IMG/VR virus record: IMGVR_UViG_3300027771_000083
Coordinates: 1-26,483 of that record
Reading direction: 5' to 3' (one strand)
Length of the DNA: 26,483 nt
Source of the DNA: a virus
The first letter of the stretch is position 1. The number at the start of each line of letters is the position of its first letter. Of this stretch, positions 13,458-23,276 are shown piece after piece. The notes under the pieces were generated by a model. It did no database searches. It had not been told where the DNA came from and saw nothing but the letters and a program-made list of their open reading frames with translations. Made by a program: the position numbers and the translations under genes.

Positions 13458-15653
13458 ATGGCTACTATTGCATCCCTTGTCCTACAGTTAAGCGCAGACG
13501 ATGCGAAGCTGCAAAGAGACTTACGCAAAGCTAACAAGACAATCGCTAATTATGCAAAGAACACCAAGAAAGCTTTTGCAAACATTGCCAAAATAACAGC
13601 AGGCGCAAGCGTTGCCTTTGCAGGCCTAGCCAACCAGAGCATCAAGGCCGCCGATGAAATCGCAAAGTCCGCACGTAATGCAGGGCTGAATACGTCCGCT
13701 TACCAAGAACTAGCGGTGGCCTTTGAGTTGGGCGGGTCATCCGCTGAAGCCCTTGTAAAGACTACACAGGCGCTTTCAAGACAGGTTCGCGACCTAGGCC
13801 GTGGATTATCTACACAGCGAGACGCTTTTGATGCTTTAGGCTTATCTTTTGAGGGGCTTGTTAAGCTATCCCCAGAAGAACAGCTACTTAAAGTTATTGC
13901 CGCTTTGCAAGGCATGGAAAATGTTTCTGAGCGCTCCGCTATTGCACAGCAGATTTTAGGCCGAGCCGGTAAAGAGCTTGGCACTATTATGAGCGAGACC
14001 GCGGGGTCATTATCTCTTGCTAGGGACCGTGCCCGGGATCTAGGGTTGTCTATTGGCTCTGAATTGCTAGGAAACGCCGAAAAGGCTAATGATTCAATGT
14101 TTCTTCTCGGGGAAAGTATTAAAGCAAACTTTACCAAAGCAATATTGGAAGCTTTGCCCGTCTCTGGAGATTATGATGATAAAATTAAGGCAATAGGTGA
14201 AGCGGTAAAAGCGTTAACACTGGCTTTTATTAACTTTGGTTCGTGGGTTGCTCAGAACTCCGGTCTTATTGCGGGGTTCTTTATAGCGTACAGCGGGGTA
14301 AAAATTCTTAAAGGCGTTATTGCAATGGGTGTGGCGTTTAAAGCCCTCACAGCGGCCCTACTTACTTATCGGACGGCCATCACAGGCGCAGCTATAGCCC
14401 AGGCACTCCTAAACCCAGTTGCAGCAGCAGCGGGCCTAGCAGCCGCAGCAGTGGTAGCCTCTAGCGCTTATCTTATCTTTAAAGACGACGCAGATGACGC
14501 TAAAGTCTCCAATGATGCTTTGGCGGACTCTTTGCAAAGGGTTGCCGATTTGGCTAATGGACTGCCAGTCAGCTCGATTAGCTCAATGCTTGACGGGGCT
14601 ATTAATCAGACAGTTGAAGACGGCCCACAAGTAAAGCCAGCCGAAAGCCCTGGCAGCGCTTTAAACGAAGCTGAAGTACAACAGCTCAAAGACCATGCCG
14701 CGGCAATGCAAGTTATACATGATGCCTCTGTTATCCGTAACGAAGACATGTTAAAGGAACTTGAGCTTACTAATCAGCAGACAGCCGCAAATCAAGCGGG
14801 TGCAAGTGTTCTTGAGAAAACCGCGGCCTTCGAAGCGGGACTCATGGCCGAAAAAGAAAAGCTGGAAGCCAGTTTTAGGGAGGGTATGCTTGAAGGCTCA
14901 AACCTGACAGCAGAGCAAGACGCCGCTTTACAAGAAACAACGCGGTTAATTGGAGTGCAGACAGACGCCTTTAGGGCATCAGCACAGGCAGCCGCAGACG
15001 TGACAGCAGCGCAACAAACCAGCTTTGAGGTTCAACAGCGTATTACCAAAATGAGCGCTTATGCGTCACTGGCAAGCGCAGCATCGGAGTTCTTTAATAC
15101 TGTCGCCGAAGGCTCAAAAGCGGGGTTCTTGCTGTCGCAGGCGGCAGCCGTGGCCAATGCAAGTATGTCGTATGCACAAGGTACAATGGCGGCAACTGTA
15201 GCAGGAGCCAACACCACAGCAAGTCTTGCTGCTAACCCACTCACCGCACCGATTGCCCTTACAAGCGGCCAGGCAACCACTGCTTCCCTTAATACAATGA
15301 ACACAATCGCCTATGGCCTATCTTTAGGTACAATTGCAGCGCAAACCGTGCAGGGGCTTGAAACGGGCGGATTTGTAAACCAAGGCGGTCAATTTCTAGT
15401 TGGTGAACGTGGCCCAGAAATGGTCAACCTCCCCAAAGGCTCGGCGGTAGTAGACAACGCAAGAACAGACCGCATGCTTTCGGGCGGCGGTGGATCTCGA
15501 ATTGATCACGTTGTAAATAATATTAATGTTGGCTTTGGCCGAAACAGTCAATCAACGGCGGACGCTATTGCCCCGCGTGTATTAACTTCACTAAGACAAG
15601 GCGAGATTGACCGGTCAGGTTTTTCTCGCATTCCTAAGAATCGGAGACTTTAA
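13458..15653 (+). CDS. Tail tape measure protein
   Basis: 731 residues. It sets tail length and passes into the host envelope at injection. The N-terminal third is charged and coiled-coil-like (LSADDAKLQRDLRKANKTI, then KKAFANIAKITAG, as in many tape measures). Hydrophobic helices lie at about 268-345 (GLIAGFFIAYSGVKILKGVIAM and an Ala-rich AAAGLAAAAVVASSAYLIF stretch), followed by another coiled-coil part (about 400-530). The C terminus has GGFVNQGGQFLVGERGPEMVNLPKGSAV, a signature of this family. At about 0.15 nm per residue it predicts a tail of roughly 110 nm. No muramidase or peptidase domain is visible. Confidence 0.95.
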   Translation: MATIASLVLQLSADDAKLQRDLRKANKTIANYAKNTKKAFANIAKITAGASVAFAGLANQSIKAADEIAKSARNAGLNTSAYQELAVAFELGGSSAEALVKTTQALSRQVRDLGRGLSTQRDAFDALGLSFEGLVKLSPEEQLLKVIAALQGMENVSERSAIAQQILGRAGKELGTIMSETAGSLSLARDRARDLGLSIGSELLGNAEKANDSMFLLGESIKANFTKAILEALPVSGDYDDKIKAIGEAVKALTLAFINFGSWVAQNSGLIAGFFIAYSGVKILKGVIAMGVAFKALTAALLTYRTAITGAAIAQALLNPVAAAAGLAAAAVVASSAYLIFKDDADDAKVSNDALADSLQRVADLANGLPVSSISSMLDGAINQTVEDGPQVKPAESPGSALNEAEVQQLKDHAAAMQVIHDASVIRNEDMLKELELTNQQTAANQAGASVLEKTAAFEAGLMAEKEKLEASFREGMLEGSNLTAEQDAALQETTRLIGVQTDAFRASAQAAADVTAAQQTSFEVQQRITKMSAYASLASAASEFFNTVAEGSKAGFLLSQAAAVANASMSYAQGTMAATVAGANTTASLAANPLTAPIALTSGQATTASLNTMNTIAYGLSLGTIAAQTVQGLETGGFVNQGGQFLVGERGPEMVNLPKGSAVVDNARTDRMLSGGGGSRIDHVVNNINVGFGRNSQSTADAIAPRVLTSLRQGEIDRSGFSRIPKNRRL

Positions 15654-15655
15654 AA

Positions 15656-16273
15656 ATGGCAAATATAAATATAGATATGAGTTTAGTTGATTTTACTGAT
15701 TTCTCCGCAGAATGGGAGACACAATTTTATCGCAACCGTACAGCGACTTTAATCAATACGGCGGTCTCCAATGGGGCCGCTAGGTTAAACGCTGAAATGA
15801 CAATTGAAACGGAGTCGGCGGCAAAACGGCGTTACGTCGAGGGCGTCATGTTGGCCGCGGCCTATTCCTTTGATACCGTGACAATGGTGCTACCTGAGAT
15901 TTTTTACAAGTATCAAGGTGCCGGATCGTCCACTCCAGTTATTCCAGCGGTAAACTCAGCAGCGGGAAGTAGCAGTATACCCCTTAGAAATGGAATAAAT
16001 GGGGTTGACTTTCCCACAGGGCAAACTATTTACCAAGGGATGCTGATAAATTTCTCCGGGGATACCACGCTATACCGAGTAAACTCGTATAACGAAAACA
16101 GCTCTTTTTGTTTAATTTTTCCGATTTTAAGAAAAGCTGTTACAAACTCAACAACTGTTGAAATATTACAACCCAAATTTACGGGTCACATAACTAACAC
16201 ACCGAACGCCAAATATTTTAACGGGGCTTTAGATTACGTATCATACGACTTTGAAATTGAGGAGGCTTTATGA
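15656..16273 (+). CDS. Distal tail / minor tail protein candidate
   Basis: 205 residues, starting two bases after the tape measure stop, with GGAGA upstream, and ending in an ATGA overlap with the tail tip gene. Position argues for a distal tail component (lambda gpM/gpL or Dit-like). MSLVDFTDFSAEWETQFYRNRTATLINTA and the final DYVSYDFEIEEAL suggest a beta-rich minor tail protein. I cannot place it in a precise family. Confidence 0.65.
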   Translation: MANINIDMSLVDFTDFSAEWETQFYRNRTATLINTAVSNGAARLNAEMTIETESAAKRRYVEGVMLAAAYSFDTVTMVLPEIFYKYQGAGSSTPVIPAVNSAAGSSSIPLRNGINGVDFPTGQTIYQGMLINFSGDTTLYRVNSYNENSSFCLIFPILRKAVTNSTTVEILQPKFTGHITNTPNAKYFNGALDYVSYDFEIEEAL

Positions 16274-19200
16274 GTATTTTTGTATCATGGGTAGAACTTG
16301 AGCTTTCGGCAACAATTACCCGAAGATCCGCTTTAGCGTCATTCGATTTAGTACACGATGGTAAAACTTATTTTGCTGATGGTTTACTGGCTGACGTTTT
16401 ATCAACAAAAAGGGTTTTAAGCCTTGAAAATGTGCCGCAAGAAGTAGTTCTAAACCTTGTCGATAAAAACGGCAACACAGATATGAGGGATGCTGTAAGA
16501 GACGGCACGTATCGGCGTAGAAAAGCTACAGTTTACAAAGGTGAATGGAATACGACCACAGCTACCCTAAGCAATGTGGAGACCCTTAAACAAGGGCCGA
16601 TGGAAACGGTCAACGACGTAGAAGATGATGGCACTGTTACCTTAATTGTATCCTCTCAATTAGTTGATGCGCAAAAGAGCACGGAAAACATTGCTTTAGA
16701 CTTATTGCATCAAAAGAGAATACAAGATGGGGTTTATGGATCCAGCGTAGCCGACAAAGCACGGGTTGATAATATTTTTGTAAATGCTACTCGAGATTTT
16801 GACGATGTTAAATTTGGCAAATTCGCACTTATCGAAACTAAGTATAAAAGTCGTAATATTCTTCAAAAAGCGTTTGGTGTGCCGGCGGCAATTAAGTCTA
16901 ATCAAAAACCAAAAAGAACGGGTTCGACTGTTGAAAGTGCTGGCACTGATTTCCAACCTGCTAAGGTTTACGGGTCGGCGCAAGTAGATGCTAGGGTGAT
17001 TAATGCTTGGAACCCGACACCCGCTGAGGTTTTTGCAGCGTATGGGGGTAGCTCAAGTTCCCCGGTATCTGGTTATAATTTCGTTTTTAACCCAATAGGT
17101 GCCGGCTCCGTCTCGACCTACGTGGGATCCATTGTAGGCACCGGTCAGTGGTATGGAGAGAGATACCCTAATGAAGTGGATGGCGTCGAAGAAAACTCTC
17201 GATTTGTTTCTGTACAGTACGCAGTAGCGTCAGATAAAATTGATAAGCTCGAAATCTTTTTTGATGGCTTAAACTATAGCGGGCCAGTTTCGGAGCAGGT
17301 TATAAGGCTGGTAGCTCCCGCGACAATATTGCCGGATTCAACTAGTGTCGGCTCGATTACTGGAACTGTTAACGGTCAAACTGTCATCTCAGGTATAATC
17401 CAAGTACAATGGGCGAGCCATGATCAAATTGCGCTATCGCAAGCTGTAGACACATCGAACGGGCTTATTACTGCTAATAGCCGAGGCCTTGGCTATGTAA
17501 TCGTAACAGCAGTTTATGAGGCGACACGAGCCGGGGGTATCCTTTCTAATGGTTTTCCAAACCCGAAGTTTATGGTTACTCAGCGGGACACTAGAGAGTT
17601 TGGGAGTGTTACACTAACGGCCCCGCTTGATCCTATCTTTGGAACTTCAAACTACACCCCCGCAGATTTTTACGATAGGTCAACAGCTCAAACGTGTTCT
17701 ATCGGATATGGTACAACAAGGCCTTCCTTCCCTTCCTCTTACAATATGCCCTGTTTATGGACACAGGCGGGGGATGTGTTAGATGTTACTTTTAGTTCAA
17801 CTATTCAGCAAGATATCTTGGACGCTTGGGATTTACCAACGGCTAGCGGGGAGTATATTCGAAGAGTAAATTGGTCTGATCCAGCAATTGGAGAAGATCG
17901 GCCCGACTATCTTTATCTTGAACAGGGCGCAAATTATTCTTACGCTAAAATCTCAACTGTAATGTTTCCAGATATAGTAAACCAGCCGAATACTGTAAGG
18001 TTTCTATTTTCGTACCTGACGACAGAAGGCACAGTAGGTGAGCTTCCAGCAGTAGGCCAATTTGATTTGGCACTACCCCTAAAAATTCAAGCAGCAAAAA
18101 GGAACGATCACACAGTAAACGGGTTGTCATCCGTAAAATCAGATAATAATAGGTTTAACCGGGTACTAGTTGACTTTCTAACTGACCCTATCTGTGGGCC
18201 AGGGTTTTTAGCAAACGATCTTGACGCGGAAAGCTTTTTTAATGCTGACCGGGCGTTAAGGGTGCCGAAGCAAGCCCACGGGGTAATGCAGGGAAGAAGT
18301 AGTTACACCGATTATATTGAAGACATCCAGGATTCAAGCGGGCTAATCGTTTATGAAGAGCTAGGAAAAATTAGATGTTTTTTTAGGGAGCCTTTGGAAT
18401 CTTCCGATATTCAGCACCAGTTTACAGACGCAAACTCAGAATATTTTAAATTTGTGGGCGAGCGTAATGCAGACAGGTACAACCGGTTTACATTAGACTA
18501 CACGCAGTACATTGATGAGGGTTTGAGGGTTCCGCAGCAAAACGGTGAAGCCATTGTTGTGTTTAATAATACTTACATTACAGAAGACCTTCTTCAAGAT
18601 AGCGAAGGGGATATTGATTGCCCATACCTGTCGGCCTTTGCAGTAGAAGATACGCCGGGGGTTCTAATGCCTTCAAGAATATATGCGGGGTCACCTTTAA
18701 TTGAAACCTTTACAGAGTACGCCCTTTATTTAATGGACAAATCACGGCTATCTGACGAAATCGAAGCACGAGTAAGATACAGTGATGCGTATGGGCTACT
18801 GTTGGGCAAACCATTCTCGATTAACACCGAAAAATATGGATGGACGGGGTTAAATGAGCGGATTTTTCTTTGCAGTGAGATCGAAGATACTCACGATGGT
18901 TTTGTGACTATTACCGGCCAGCCACATAGCAACAGCCTTTTTGGGTGGGCGGATTCGTACCCCGGAATCATAGCAAGAGAGGAATGGGTAAGGTATTCAG
19001 AATACACCGGAATAACACAACCCCTTCAACCCCAAATACCTACTAGCCTGCAAGCGTCTTATAATACCGCAGATCAAGTGGTAGAGCTTTCTTGGGTTGC
19101 TCCGACAAGTGGGCCGACTGATCAATACCTTCTTGAATACAAGCTATCAACTGAAACTGTATTTAAAACTGTAAGTGTTGGCCCCTCGGTTTCATCTACA

Positions 19201-20133
19201 CATAACACCGGAGCAAATGCGGCGACCTACCAGTATAGAGTCAGAACGCAAGAAGTAGGCGGCACATTTTCAGATTATACAGCTATTGCCTCGGCCACAG
19301 TTACCGCAACACAGCAAGCCGAAGCACTTCAACCGAGGTTTGATACAACGCTTATAACCTTCGACAGTACAACTCTAGTCTCAGCAGATGCCGACGCTGA
19401 TTTAACAGTACTCTCCGGGGAATCACTAGCAACACTATCAACCGCAGTTACCGACCCCACTATGCTTAACAATACTTGGCGGTTAAAGTCTGCAACTATC
19501 TCAAACGGTTTTAGCGTATCTACATTAAATCAAGTCGCTGCAAAATCAGTAAAAATTACAGCCTCTGGTTTTATCGCAGACACGAGTAGCGTTATCACTT
19601 GCACCATTGCATACAAAGGAAGCACGGGAGTAGTGGTAGATTTAATTTTAAAACTTGACGTCGTAGCGAGCACAAGAAATCCGCCGGTTATCACAACAAC
19701 CTTAACTTCAACGACTGGCACTGTTTTCCGCTCTGACACTTCCGCTACAGTTTTACAGATAAACGTATTTTTAGACGGCGTTTTGAGTACAAACCACGAT
19801 GATTATACCTACAGTTGGCAGGTACTAAATTCATCAAATGCGAAAAAGGTAGTGATCGTGTCAAATGCCTTAGACTCAAATGGAAACCCACAATTGTTAA
19901 ATGACACAGTAGCAGGCGGGCCACTCTTAGCAATTGGTGACCCTAGTACAATCGCGGGCCGCCAAGGCTTAACCGTACCCTCGGGTTATAGCGGATTACC
20001 CGCTGATTCTCTTTGTACTTTAACCGTCGCGGTTCCCGCGGTAGCTGATGAGCTTAGGAGGCTTGCAGTGGGTGCAGAGGACGTTGACAACTTCCAGCAA
20101 TTTACTTGCAACGTTGGGAATATTCCAGACTAA
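16270..20133 (+). CDS. Tail tip (gpJ-like) protein with FN3 domain
   Basis: 1287 residues. This is the central fibre/tip protein that closes the tail and contacts the receptor. The N-terminal 200 residues look like the hub parts that dock on the distal tail ring (TRRSALASFDLVHDGKTYFADGLL). The central block FNRVLVDFLTDPICGPGFLANDLD, then YTDYIEDIQDSSGLIVYEELGKIRCFF (about 630-710), follows the lambda gpJ pattern. A fibronectin type III domain lies at about 917-1020 (IPTSLQASYNTADQVVELSW, then YQYRVRTQE). The last 260 residues are beta-rich and not recognised; they are likely the receptor-binding end. A long hairpin terminator follows. Confidence 0.88.
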   Translation: MSIFVSWVELELSATITRRSALASFDLVHDGKTYFADGLLADVLSTKRVLSLENVPQEVVLNLVDKNGNTDMRDAVRDGTYRRRKATVYKGEWNTTTATLSNVETLKQGPMETVNDVEDDGTVTLIVSSQLVDAQKSTENIALDLLHQKRIQDGVYGSSVADKARVDNIFVNATRDFDDVKFGKFALIETKYKSRNILQKAFGVPAAIKSNQKPKRTGSTVESAGTDFQPAKVYGSAQVDARVINAWNPTPAEVFAAYGGSSSSPVSGYNFVFNPIGAGSVSTYVGSIVGTGQWYGERYPNEVDGVEENSRFVSVQYAVASDKIDKLEIFFDGLNYSGPVSEQVIRLVAPATILPDSTSVGSITGTVNGQTVISGIIQVQWASHDQIALSQAVDTSNGLITANSRGLGYVIVTAVYEATRAGGILSNGFPNPKFMVTQRDTREFGSVTLTAPLDPIFGTSNYTPADFYDRSTAQTCSIGYGTTRPSFPSSYNMPCLWTQAGDVLDVTFSSTIQQDILDAWDLPTASGEYIRRVNWSDPAIGEDRPDYLYLEQGANYSYAKISTVMFPDIVNQPNTVRFLFSYLTTEGTVGELPAVGQFDLALPLKIQAAKRNDHTVNGLSSVKSDNNRFNRVLVDFLTDPICGPGFLANDLDAESFFNADRALRVPKQAHGVMQGRSSYTDYIEDIQDSSGLIVYEELGKIRCFFREPLESSDIQHQFTDANSEYFKFVGERNADRYNRFTLDYTQYIDEGLRVPQQNGEAIVVFNNTYITEDLLQDSEGDIDCPYLSAFAVEDTPGVLMPSRIYAGSPLIETFTEYALYLMDKSRLSDEIEARVRYSDAYGLLLGKPFSINTEKYGWTGLNERIFLCSEIEDTHDGFVTITGQPHSNSLFGWADSYPGIIAREEWVRYSEYTGITQPLQPQIPTSLQASYNTADQVVELSWVAPTSGPTDQYLLEYKLSTETVFKTVSVGPSVSSTHNTGANAATYQYRVRTQEVGGTFSDYTAIASATVTATQQAEALQPRFDTTLITFDSTTLVSADADADLTVLSGESLATLSTAVTDPTMLNNTWRLKSATISNGFSVSTLNQVAAKSVKITASGFIADTSSVITCTIAYKGSTGVVVDLILKLDVVASTRNPPVITTTLTSTTGTVFRSDTSATVLQINVFLDGVLSTNHDDYTYSWQVLNSSNAKKVVIVSNALDSNGNPQLLNDTVAGGPLLAIGDPSTIAGRQGLTVPSGYSGLPADSLCTLTVAVPAVADELRRLAVGAEDVDNFQQFTCNVGNIPD

Positions 20134-20142
20134 CAAGGCAAA

Positions 20143-20190
20143 ACTGTAGCCCTCAAAGTTTAAATTTTTGGGGGCTATAGTTAAGCTTTT
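20143..20190 (+). terminator. Long hairpin terminator after the tail tip gene
   Basis: About 15 pairs between 20143-20157 (ACTGTAGCCCTCAAA) and 20167-20181 (TTTGGGGGCTATAGT), with two G-T pairs and a nine-base loop, followed by TAAGCTTTTT. It fills most of the gap before the tail fibre gene. Confidence 0.82.
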
Positions 20191-20237
20191 TAATTTTCAT
20201 CTTTTGCAAATCAAAGATAAACGAAAAGGTACACAAA

Positions 20238-22535
20238 ATGGCAAGATCAGCAGCAGCCTCCGTTACTATTACCGATGTTCGGGATGGGGTAGCGTTTAAA
20301 GAGGTAGAACTTTACAAAATTGATTCACCGTCAACGCCCCCCACAGGGCTGGGCTTTAATGTAAACACGGGAGCCGCCGCAGACGCCGCAACGGGTTGGA
20401 CAGCAGTGGCCCCAACAGTTACCGTAAACCAGTTATTATACAGAGCAGTTCGCGGAGTTCAGTTAGACGCGGGCGCTACTCTATGGACAGCAAACCCATC
20501 AGAGGACTGGGTGATTTCTCTAGCTTCCGGCATACGGGGCCAGATTGGATCAGCGGGGGCGGCTATCGCCTTCGATGTAGATGCGAACCTTGACAGCGAT
20601 GCAGATAAATATGAACTTATCCAAAGCTATCGAGGCGACAACGCCGTAAATAATGCAGACATATATTGGCAAGTCACTACCGGCCAAGTCTTTCAGTGGC
20701 AAAATCCCAGCACTACCGACCCAACTATACCAGCGGGCCAAAGTTTTACAGACTTAACCACGTTACAGGGTGGCTTTCTCGATATTAACGGAATAACGGA
20801 AGTAGCATTTAGTCCTGGTGAAGATGGTAACATTGGTATAGGTGAAGGTGCGGTTGATAGTATTCAAGCAAGCTCCACACTTGCCATTCACAATATCGGC
20901 ATTGGTTATAATACTTTAACCTCTGCTGCCCTTAATGGTGAAAACAATGTGGCACTAGGGTATCAATCCTTGCTCCAATTAACGACTGGTGATGACAACA
21001 TCGGACTGGGGTCTTATGCGGGATGGCGAATTACATCCGGTAGCGACAATATTGCCATTGGGTCATTCTCAGTAGGCGGCTTCGGCACCTCCTCCGGTGC
21101 GGAGTCTTCCGTAGGCATTGGAAGAGGAGCATTGGGATATAATGTAAACGGGACAGGAAATGTATCAGCAGGTAACTCAGCCCTAGGGACTCTTTACGGA
21201 GGCAAATACAATGCAGGCTTCGGTCAAAGTTCAGGGGGTAATAGTTATGGGTCTTTTAATACCTTTATTCACAATAATATTTCAGGAACAAGCATTCCTA
21301 GTCGTAAATCCAATACAATACAAATAGGAAACAGCGAGGCGCTAGACGTAAGACTCGGTAATACAGTAAGAACCGACAACCTTGCAAGTAATATAGTGCT
21401 AGGTGAGGGCGCAGGGGTGGGAGGTTTGCCCACGTGGGCTGACCGCGATTCCACCGCAACTAGCATAGTTTCCAATGGTGACTTTTCTAACGGAACTACT
21501 GGTTGGACAAAATCGCAAGCTACCTCCTCACTTGCAACTGCTGAAATTACTAGGGAAGCCGCTTTTGGTTCTTTGTCTCTGGTTGATGACTTCTTACAAA
21601 TGACCCAAGGGACTTCACAAGGTTACGTTTATCAAACCTTGACAACGGTTGTCGGCAGAACTTACACGGTTACCGCAGAAGTGCAAACAGCCGTAGGCAG
21701 GGCGTTTAAGTTTGTTGCTGGAACTTCAGTAGGCGGGGAACAACTTGCAACGACTGGTTTAAAGTATAACTACGATGTTTACGCGGAGACCTCTATAAGT
21801 TTTGTTGCAACAAGTACAAGCTCAACAATCTCTTATTATGGCTTCGGAACAACAGGCGAGGTCTTTCAGCTTGCACGGGTGGAAGCGGTCTGGGTTGCAG
21901 CTAGAAATACAATTATAGGTAAGGGAGTTGGAACTAACCTGAGCACGGGTTCAAATAATATATGTATTGGTACAGAGGCCGGTAAAAACATTACTAGCGG
22001 TGAAGATAACATTTGCATAGGCAGCAACGCCAATGGGCCTAGCTCTGGTAGTAATAATATCACTATTGGTAAATCTACTTTTGTGCCGTTAAATACCGCT
22101 ATTAGTAATACTACTTCTATCGGAAATTCAACCGCAGACCGCCTAATTCTCAATGGAAGGGATGCGCTAACAGTTCAGTACAGTTCAACGGTAACCCCAA
22201 CATCTATAACGCAGTATGGTGATCAACAGATTATGGCTGCAACAGGGTTTGTGCCGAAAGGTCGAAAGTACTTAATCAGCTTTTCACTAGTTAGCACTTC
22301 TACTACAGTTATAAATTGTAAGTTAAAACGGCGAGTAGGAACAGGAGCACAGGAAACCATTGCTCAAATTGAAACCAGCAGTGCGGGCACTAATTCCGCG
22401 TATTCTTATGAAGTGCAAGACGTTGTAAGTGAGTTTACAGATGACGTTGTGTACGCAGTAACGGGTAGAGCTGATAGCACAATTGGTAACCCAACTAACT
22501 CAACTTTCCAACTAACAATTAAAAAGGTGGGATAA
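20238..22535 (+). CDS. Tail fibre with NxxIGxxAG-type repeats and an inserted CBM-like domain
   Basis: 765 residues, probably a trimeric receptor-binding fibre. The N-terminal ~190 residues would attach to the tail and include a short collagen-like GIRGQIGSAG. Residues about 195-385 hold repeats of the type DNIGLGSYAGWRITSGSDN / NNVALGYQSL, a beta-helical repeat common in phage fibres and adhesin heads. At about 411-553 a separate domain begins with VSNGDFSNGTTGWTK and continues through VYQTLTTVVGRTYTVTAEVQ, the jelly-roll pattern of CBM_4_9 carbohydrate-binding modules. The repeats resume (about 555-640: NNICIGTEAGKNITSGEDN), and a jelly-roll-like C-terminal part closes the chain. The start follows AAAAGG. 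Confidence 0.85.
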   Translation: MARSAAASVTITDVRDGVAFKEVELYKIDSPSTPPTGLGFNVNTGAAADAATGWTAVAPTVTVNQLLYRAVRGVQLDAGATLWTANPSEDWVISLASGIRGQIGSAGAAIAFDVDANLDSDADKYELIQSYRGDNAVNNADIYWQVTTGQVFQWQNPSTTDPTIPAGQSFTDLTTLQGGFLDINGITEVAFSPGEDGNIGIGEGAVDSIQASSTLAIHNIGIGYNTLTSAALNGENNVALGYQSLLQLTTGDDNIGLGSYAGWRITSGSDNIAIGSFSVGGFGTSSGAESSVGIGRGALGYNVNGTGNVSAGNSALGTLYGGKYNAGFGQSSGGNSYGSFNTFIHNNISGTSIPSRKSNTIQIGNSEALDVRLGNTVRTDNLASNIVLGEGAGVGGLPTWADRDSTATSIVSNGDFSNGTTGWTKSQATSSLATAEITREAAFGSLSLVDDFLQMTQGTSQGYVYQTLTTVVGRTYTVTAEVQTAVGRAFKFVAGTSVGGEQLATTGLKYNYDVYAETSISFVATSTSSTISYYGFGTTGEVFQLARVEAVWVAARNTIIGKGVGTNLSTGSNNICIGTEAGKNITSGEDNICIGSNANGPSSGSNNITIGKSTFVPLNTAISNTTSIGNSTADRLILNGRDALTVQYSSTVTPTSITQYGDQQIMAATGFVPKGRKYLISFSLVSTSTTVINCKLKRRVGTGAQETIAQIETSSAGTNSAYSYEVQDVVSEFTDDVVYAVTGRADSTIGNPTNSTFQLTIKKVG

Positions 22536-22537
22536 AA

Positions 22538-23194
22538 ATGAATTTTATAATATACAATGAAACCACCGGACGAATTGACCAAACGGGCTATACTTTGTGG
22601 GAGGCTCCAGCGGCTTCCCCTGAGTATACCGCAGCTGAAAAATGCGTTAGTAATCTTAGGGAGGCACTTCAAAAAGCAGAAACCGAAATTGAGTCTTTAA
22701 CAAGATCTATTGAAAGCTTAATACCCGGCGGTGAGCCTTCCTCAGAAGAGACAAAAAGAGACCTTTATCAACAAGAAGTTGAAAGGGTTTCAGGGGAGTT
22801 AGTTACAGATCAACTTAATTTAGACGAGTTGACAAGAATCGAAGCCGAAAGATATAACGAAGCTAAAGAGGTCTTTCTTGCGTCATTATGCACAGAAGGC
22901 CAAACAGCCATTGAAGGCATAGCTGACGCTTCAGTTCAAAAGGTTCAAATCTCAGATAAAACATTAATCAGCAGAAAGCCCGACCCGATCCCGTTTGGCA
23001 ATATCAACAGGAACCGCAGGGATTCTTTGTTAAACCTTTCAGATTGGACGCAAGTACCTGATAGCCCTTTATCCAGTTTAGCAAGAGAAAGCTGGAGGTT
23101 CTATCGTGTGGCATTGCGTGACCTCTCGGACACCGTGGAAACTTTTGAAACCGCGGAACTGAGTTATTCAGATTTACCAGAGAGGCCAGAATAG
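22538..23194 (+). CDS. Tail fibre accessory protein with tail-APC-like C terminus
   Basis: 218 residues. A long coiled-coil middle (about 35-115, ESLTRSIESLI and VERVSGELVTDQLNLDELTRIEAERY) precedes the C-terminal NRRDSLLNLSDWTQVPDSPLSS...ESWRFYRVALRDL (about 155-200). That end matches the Phage_tail_APC pattern (R-x-LL-x-x-[ST]DWTQ-x-x-D, then W-x-x-YRxALRDL) found in tail fibre assembly chaperones and small tail proteins. It starts two bases after the fibre stop, so it is probably co-translated and helps fold or attach that fibre. Its N terminus FIIYNETTGRIDQTGY also resembles fibre assembly proteins. Confidence 0.78.
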   Translation: MNFIIYNETTGRIDQTGYTLWEAPAASPEYTAAEKCVSNLREALQKAETEIESLTRSIESLIPGGEPSSEETKRDLYQQEVERVSGELVTDQLNLDELTRIEAERYNEAKEVFLASLCTEGQTAIEGIADASVQKVQISDKTLISRKPDPIPFGNINRNRRDSLLNLSDWTQVPDSPLSSLARESWRFYRVALRDLSDTVETFETAELSYSDLPERPE

Positions 23195-23276
23195 GGCTTT
23201 ATAAAAATAAATTATCCTAGGTAAGATGTAAAAATGCCTACACTCAAACAACCAAAATAAAAAAGGAAAATTAATT

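Noticed and set aside
4700-20060. Other CTGATGA occurrences (near 4705, 5964, 8223 and 20045) as hammerhead cores
   Set aside because: None is followed by a stem and GAAA with a matching cleavage triplet; all lie in coding sequence.
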